Assembly: GCA_964496075.1 (NCBI GenBank) | Contig: CAZBXB010000031.1 | Span: 1 to 8,548, forward strand | Reading direction: 5' to 3' | DNA: 8,548 nt | DNA from: UBA1372 sp964496075 | Lineage (GTDB): Bacteria; Patescibacteriota; Microgenomatia; UBA12405 | Shown: piece by piece, positions 4,772-8,548 of the stretch | Numbering within the stretch: the first letter of the stretch is position 1 | Layout of the letters: every line of letters starts with the position of its first letter | Made by a program: the position numbers and the translations under genes | The notes under the pieces: generated by a model | What the model saw: the letters and a program-made list of their open reading frames with translations, nothing else | What the model was told of the DNA's origin: nothing | Database searches by the model: none

Positions 4772-7321
4772 ATGGAAGAAAAGTTTACAGAGTTGGCCAG
4801 TTTGGCTATACAAACAGCTTATGAAAATGCAAAAAAGAGGAACAATATCAGTATTACCGGCTGGCATTTACTGGCGTCTTTGATTGAGATTGATGGACTT
4901 AGTAAAGAAATTGTCAGGAAACTAACCGGCGATAGATTTGATCAATTTAAAAAGGATATTGAAGATAAAATTGAAGGGCTGCCTACCGGACAGATTGATA
5001 ATCCGACTACCAGTCCGGAACTACAAACAACACTAAAATATTCAGTAGAATTGGCAGTATCTGAAGGAGATGAATATGTAACCGGCGAAATTTTACTATT
5101 GGCTTTATTGGAAAAAGGAGAGACGGAGTTAAGAGATATGTTGACAAAATATGGACTTAAAAAGGATAAAATAGAAACAGAGATTAAAAATTTAAGGGGA
5201 GGCAAGAGAGTGACAAGCCCGACAGCTGACAAAAACTACAAAGCATTAGAAAAATATACAACTGATTTGACAGCTCTGGCCTCAGAGGGAAAAGTAGACC
5301 CGGTAGTTGGCAGAGAAACTGAGATTCGAAGAGTGATGCAGGTGCTGTCGCGAAGAACTAAAAATAATCCGGTATTAGTGGGAGATCCCGGGGTAGGAAA
5401 AACAGCTATTGTAGAGGGATTAGTAAATAGGATAATTAGCGGGGATGTACCGGAGTCTTTGAAAAATAAAAAAGTATTAACTTTGGAAATGTCGACCTTA
5501 TTAGCAGGAGCAAAGTTTAGGGGTGAATTTGAAGAAAGACTTAAGAATGTGATTGATGAAGTGGTCAAATCTGAAGGAGGAGTAATACTGTTTATTGATG
5601 AACTGCATACAATTGTAGGGGCAGGAGCAGCCGAGGGATCGGCCGATGCGTCAAATATGCTTAAGCCGGGACTGGCCAGAGGCACTTTGAGAGTAATCGG
5701 GGCGACAACCATGGCGGAATACAGAAAATATGTGGAGAAAGATTCGGCACTGGAGAGGAGATTTCAACCAGTCAATGTAGGTGAGCCAAGTGTGGAGGAC
5801 ACTATATCAATTTTGCGTGGAATTAAGGAAAAATATGAGGTACATCATGGTATAAAGATTTCAGATACGGCTTTGGTGGCAGCCGCAAAATTGTCAGATA
5901 GATATATCAGAGATAGGTTTTTGCCGGATAAAGCGATTGATCTGGTGGATGAGGCGGCTTCGGCGCTAAGAATACAAATGGAATCATCGCCGGCCGAAAT
6001 CGATGAGTTGGAAAGAGGGGTAAACCAGCTAAAAATTGAAGAAACGGCTTTGAAAAAAGAAAAAAGTGAAGAGAGTAAGGAGAGACTGGCTGAAGTTAGA
6101 AAAAAATTAGCTAGTTTTAAAGAAAAACTGGATGGCTTAATGTCTCGGTGGAATAAACAAAAGGAAATGCTAACGTCCATACAAAAAGATAGACAGGAAA
6201 TTGATAAGCTAAAAATTGAGCTGGAACAGGCCAAAAGAGAGGTTGATTTAAATAGAGCAGCTGAAATAGAGTACGGCAAAATACCCCAACTTAATAAGAA
6301 ACTGACTAGTGAGGAAGAAAAATGGAAAAATGTACCGGAGGCGGAAAAACTAATGAGACAACAAGTAGGTGAAGAGGAAATCGCCCAAGTTGTTTCAAGT
6401 TGGACAGGAGTACCGGTAACTAAGATGATGGAGTCTGAAAATCAAAAATATAGAGATTTGGAAAAACTTTTGGAGCAAAGAGTGGTGGGGCAAGATGAGG
6501 CAGTTGAAGCTGTAGCAGCGGCAGTGCGAAGATCAAGAGTAAATATAGGTGAGCCAAACAAACCGATTGCAGTATTTTTATTTTTAGGGCCGACCGGAGT
6601 AGGAAAAACTGAAACAGCCAAAGCACTGGCGGTGCAACTGTTTGATGATGAAAAAGCATTGATTCGAATTGATATGAGTGAATATAGTGAATCTCATAGC
6701 GTGGCTAGGTTAATTGGAGCGCCTCCGGGCTATGTCGGCTTTGAAGAAGGCGGACAGTTAACCGAAGCAGTCAGGAGAAAACCTTATAGTGTCATCTTAT
6801 TGGATGAAATTGAAAAGGCAAATCCTCAGATTTTTAATACCTTTCTGCAGGTGTTTGACGATGGTAGATTGACGGACGGTAAGGGAAGAACGGTCGATTT
6901 TAGTAATACGGTCATTATTATGACTTCAAATGTTGTTACGGGGGAAGAAAAGAAAGGAGACTTGATGGAGATTTTAAGAAGGACGTTTAGGCCGGAGTTT
7001 TTAAACAGAATTGACCAGATTGTTGAGTTTAATCCCCTGTCGGATAAGGATTTAATAAAAATAGTGGAAATTCAAATTGGAGAGTTGAAGAAAAGATTGG
7101 TTGAGACTGGGGTTGATTTGGAAGTGGATGAAAAGGCTAAGAAATATTTGGCCAAGAAAGGAATTGACCCTATATTTGGAGCCAGACCCTTAAAGAGGGT
7201 GATTCAAACAGATATTTTGGACCAGGTGGCCAAGATAATGCTTGATAGAGGTGAAGAAAAGAAAATAACGGTGTTTGTAACTGAAGAAAAGGGTAAGCTT
7301 AAGATTGGTCTGGCGGATTAA
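4772..7321 (+). CDS. clpB: ClpB, AAA+ protein disaggregase
   Basis: ClpB is a cytoplasmic hexameric ATPase that works with DnaK to pull polypeptides out of aggregates. This copy has 849 residues, near the usual 850-870. Domains in order: ClpN double repeat (about 1-147); first AAA+ with Walker A GDPGVGKT (204-211), pore loop AGAKFRGEFEER (245-256), Walker B ILFIDE (272-277) and arginine pair 329-330; a long coiled-coil M domain (about 408-520, ending AAEIEYGKIPQL); second AAA+ with Walker A GPTGVGKT (606-613), pore loop GAPPGYVGF (649-657), Walker B ILLDE (675-679), arginine finger in FLNRID and sensor 2 GARPLKR (803-809). The long M domain and absence of an IGF/LGF loop separate it from ClpC/ClpA, so no ClpP docking is expected. 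The first pore loop has Phe where Tyr is usual. The stretch between TSN and FRPEF is shorter than in E. coli ClpB. A CIRCE-like site and a leaderless promoter precede it; Nudix and HD genes follow. Confidence 0.97.
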   Translation: MEEKFTELASLAIQTAYENAKKRNNISITGWHLLASLIEIDGLSKEIVRKLTGDRFDQFKKDIEDKIEGLPTGQIDNPTTSPELQTTLKYSVELAVSEGDEYVTGEILLLALLEKGETELRDMLTKYGLKKDKIETEIKNLRGGKRVTSPTADKNYKALEKYTTDLTALASEGKVDPVVGRETEIRRVMQVLSRRTKNNPVLVGDPGVGKTAIVEGLVNRIISGDVPESLKNKKVLTLEMSTLLAGAKFRGEFEERLKNVIDEVVKSEGGVILFIDELHTIVGAGAAEGSADASNMLKPGLARGTLRVIGATTMAEYRKYVEKDSALERRFQPVNVGEPSVEDTISILRGIKEKYEVHHGIKISDTALVAAAKLSDRYIRDRFLPDKAIDLVDEAASALRIQMESSPAEIDELERGVNQLKIEETALKKEKSEESKERLAEVRKKLASFKEKLDGLMSRWNKQKEMLTSIQKDRQEIDKLKIELEQAKREVDLNRAAEIEYGKIPQLNKKLTSEEEKWKNVPEAEKLMRQQVGEEEIAQVVSSWTGVPVTKMMESENQKYRDLEKLLEQRVVGQDEAVEAVAAAVRRSRVNIGEPNKPIAVFLFLGPTGVGKTETAKALAVQLFDDEKALIRIDMSEYSESHSVARLIGAPPGYVGFEEGGQLTEAVRRKPYSVILLDEIEKANPQIFNTFLQVFDDGRLTDGKGRTVDFSNTVIIMTSNVVTGEEKKGDLMEILRRTFRPEFLNRIDQIVEFNPLSDKDLIKIVEIQIGELKKRLVETGVDLEVDEKAKKYLAKKGIDPIFGARPLKRVIQTDILDQVAKIMLDRGEEKKITVFVTEEKGKLKIGLAD

Positions 7322-7332
7322 TGACAAGAAGG

Positions 7333-7338
7333 TAAAAT
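7333..7338 (+). promoter_or_regulatory. -10-like TAAAAT before the second Nudix gene
   Basis: TAAAAT ends five bases before the ATG at 7344, the same spacing as for clpB. No convincing -35 is visible 16-18 bases upstream. A purine run, AAGAAGG (7326-7332), could instead act as a distant ribosome binding site, 11 bases from the ATG. Either an internal promoter or readthrough from clpB is possible. Confidence 0.35.
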
Positions 7339-7343
7339 ACTAT

Positions 7344-7835
7344 ATGAAGAATGGAAAAACCTACGATGAAAGAGCGGCCGGAGGAATTGTTTATAAAATA
7401 ACTGATGGAGATATAACCTGGTTAGTGGTCAAGGTTTTAAGGAGAAGAGATGGTGGGCCGGTTAGAGCCAGAAGAGGTGAGACGAAGAGATTTGTTTATA
7501 AACTACCTAAGGGACATTTACATGAAGGTGAATTTTTGAAACAAGCGGCTTTGAGAGAAGTGGCCGAAGAAGGAAAAGTAAAAGCGAAAATTGTTTATAA
7601 AATCGGCTCAAATAATTATATTTATAAAGACAGGTTGGAGGGCGGTAAAATTATAAAAAGGGTGACATTTTTTTTAATGAGATTTTTGGCGATAGACACA
7701 AATGAATACAGTGATGCCGAAAAAATTGTAGCTAGGGAATGGTTACCCGTAGAAAAAGCAGTCAAGAAGTTAAGTTATGAATCTGAAAAAAAACTGCTAC
7801 AAAGAGCAAATCGGGTTTTGAAAAAAATGGAGTAA
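7344..7835 (+). CDS. Nudix hydrolase, possibly Ap4A-hydrolase type
   Basis: This 163-residue protein is a single Nudix domain. The box runs from Gly57 to Val79: LPKGHLHEGE, then FLKQAAL, then REVAEEGKV. The metal-binding REVAEE is complete; the usual box glycine is Lys78. The LPKGH entry to the box and the AGGIVY first strand resemble the MutT/diadenosine tetraphosphate hydrolase group, so Ap4A or related nucleotides are plausible substrates. A loop rich in Arg and Lys (VLRRRDGGPVRARRGETKR, residues 31-49) is longer than usual. I use the ATG at 7344, 22 bases after the clpB stop; an in-frame TTG at 7305 would overlap clpB by 17 bases and is less likely. The gene probably shares the clpB transcript and may be heat-induced with it. 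The HD-domain gene follows after eight bases. Confidence 0.92.
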   Translation: MKNGKTYDERAAGGIVYKITDGDITWLVVKVLRRRDGGPVRARRGETKRFVYKLPKGHLHEGEFLKQAALREVAEEGKVKAKIVYKIGSNNYIYKDRLEGGKIIKRVTFFLMRFLAIDTNEYSDAEKIVAREWLPVEKAVKKLSYESEKKLLQRANRVLKKME

Positions 7836-7838
7836 AAT
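7833..7838 (+). promoter_or_regulatory. -10-like TAAAAT overlapping the Nudix stop codon
   Basis: TAAAAT includes the TAA stop of the Nudix gene and ends five bases before the GTG at 7844, repeating the spacing seen at clpB. No clear -35 is present, so it may be inactive or weak, with the HD gene mainly carried by upstream transcription. Confidence 0.3.
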
Positions 7839-7843
7839 TAGAT

Positions 7844-8488
7844 GTGAAGGAAAGAATTGATAAGTTGGTTAATGAGGCTATAAAAATAATGGCTAAAAGT
7901 GGTGATTTACTTCATGATGAAGGTCATGTTAAAAGGATGCTTGATGATTGGAATAAACTGTCTGAGAAAATAAAAGAAGATGTCAATTGCGATGCAGTAG
8001 TAATGGCTATTTGTTGGCATGATACTTGGCTGGCAACTCATAATTATAAAGGTCTTTGGGGGGTGATTTGGAAATATATAAGAGAGGGACGTGGGTCGGC
8101 GAAAATGTTTAGGAAAGCAGCCAATAAGGTGGGACTGGATGATAATTTGATTGATTTGGTAGCCGATGCTATCAAAAATCACCCCAGCTTACCTGGTAAT
8201 AAACAGAAAACAATGGAAGCCAAGATTTTATGGGATGTGGATAACTTGGAAACCTGGAGCTATCCTCGACTAGCCAAAATGATAAAAAAGATAGGTGGGA
8301 CAATTAATAAAAGTGAGGCAAAACAGATAAGGGCGGCTAAAACTTACTGGGATTTGATAATGAAGAAAAGAGTAGCTAGTAGGCTATATTTTGATTGGTG
8401 TAAAAAAGAATTTACTAAGAGAAAGGTAGAGTTTGTTGAAAAGATAAGAATTCTTGAGTTGCGATATGGGAAGTTAGGGTTGGATTAA
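7844..8488 (+). CDS. HD-domain phosphohydrolase
   Basis: This 214-residue cytoplasmic protein carries the HD signature: His24 and His28 in LLHDEGHVKRM, His59-Asp60 in ICWHDTW, His113 in IKNHPSLPG and Asp131 or Asp133 in LWDVDNLETW. These residues bind one or two metal ions in enzymes that hydrolyse phosphoester bonds of nucleotides. All expected ligands are present, so activity is likely. The GK/GH insertion between residues 67 and 90 is rich in Trp and Lys. The C-terminal third is basic and helical. It is not a RelA/SpoT protein: it has no synthetase domain. The GTG start lies eight bases after the Nudix stop with no Shine-Dalgarno, so it is probably the last gene of the clpB unit. A link with the adjacent Nudix enzyme in nucleotide turnover is inferred from position only; the substrate is unknown. 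Confidence 0.88.
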   Translation: MKERIDKLVNEAIKIMAKSGDLLHDEGHVKRMLDDWNKLSEKIKEDVNCDAVVMAICWHDTWLATHNYKGLWGVIWKYIREGRGSAKMFRKAANKVGLDDNLIDLVADAIKNHPSLPGNKQKTMEAKILWDVDNLETWSYPRLAKMIKKIGGTINKSEAKQIRAAKTYWDLIMKKRVASRLYFDWCKKEFTKRKVEFVEKIRILELRYGKLGLD

Positions 8489-8530
8489 TTTTAATGACTT
8501 CAAGTTTTTCTTTTTTGGCTCAACTCAAAT

Positions 8531-8548
8531 AGGACAAAAAACTGTCTT
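8531..8548. terminator. Possible terminator hairpin at window edge
   Basis: AGGACA (8531-8536) can pair with TGTCTT (8543-8548) with one G-T pair and a six-base AAAAAC loop. It lies about 40 bases after the HD gene stop. Because the window ends here, a following T-run cannot be seen, so the call is weak. The bases 8489-8530 hold nothing else I can identify. Confidence 0.25.

Noticed and set aside
4942..6659. Four antisense frames inside clpB (4942-5232, 5236-5712, 5845-6279, 6420-6659)
   Set aside because: All lie opposite a secure conserved gene and have Ser/Leu/Phe-rich shadow composition.
4772..7321. ClpC or ClpA identity for the large AAA+ gene
   Set aside because: The long M domain with the AAEIEYGKIPQL-type end and lack of a ClpP-binding IGF/LGF loop fit ClpB.
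7305..7343. TTG start for the second Nudix gene, overlapping clpB
   Set aside because: The added residues do not belong to the Nudix fold, and the ATG at 7344 has better upstream context.
7907..8182. 91-codon antisense frame inside the HD-domain gene
   Set aside because: Shadow of a gene with a complete set of HD metal ligands.

Overview
The window looks like part of an AT-rich, small-genome bacterium. Candidate Phyla Radiation (Patescibacteria) is my best guess, but it is an inference. It rests on the AT-rich, compact genes, orphan small proteins, the near absence of Shine-Dalgarno sequences and -10-like hexamers placed directly in front of start codons. The standard code fits: all genes read through without in-frame TGA, and the nine visible stops are TAA or TAG.

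Left part (1-1262): two minus-strand genes of unknown function, one cut by the left edge, followed by a 198-bp non-coding stretch carrying the first copy of a diverged repeat.

Middle part (1263-4390): a plus-strand run of accessory metabolic or detoxification genes. These are an S66-family (LD-carboxypeptidase/MccF-like) serine peptidase, an alpha/beta hydrolase followed two bases later by a Nudix hydrolase, and a 90-residue orphan. The peptidase and the hydrolase are each preceded by a copy of the same repeat (about 73% identical over 109 ungapped bp by hand count). The orphan is preceded by a fragment of its first hairpin. Within the 334-bp gap before the hydrolase lies a 23-nt sequence identical in layout to the 3' end of a tRNA-Ser gene, including CCA.

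Right part (4473-8488): a small minus-strand gene with a CxxC and clustered histidines faces away from clpB, which encodes the full-length ClpB disaggregase. The clpB promoter is strong (TTGACA-17-GATAAT), overlaps a CIRCE-type HrcA operator, and ends five bases before the ATG, implying a leaderless heat-shock transcript. A second Nudix hydrolase and an HD-domain phosphohydrolase follow closely on the same strand. They form a likely stress and nucleotide-turnover unit with clpB.

I see no rRNA, complete tRNA, CRISPR array, transposase or phage gene. The most notable signals are regulatory: the CIRCE/leaderless promoter of clpB, the recurrent leaderless spacing at five starts, and the repeat family placed just upstream of accessory genes.
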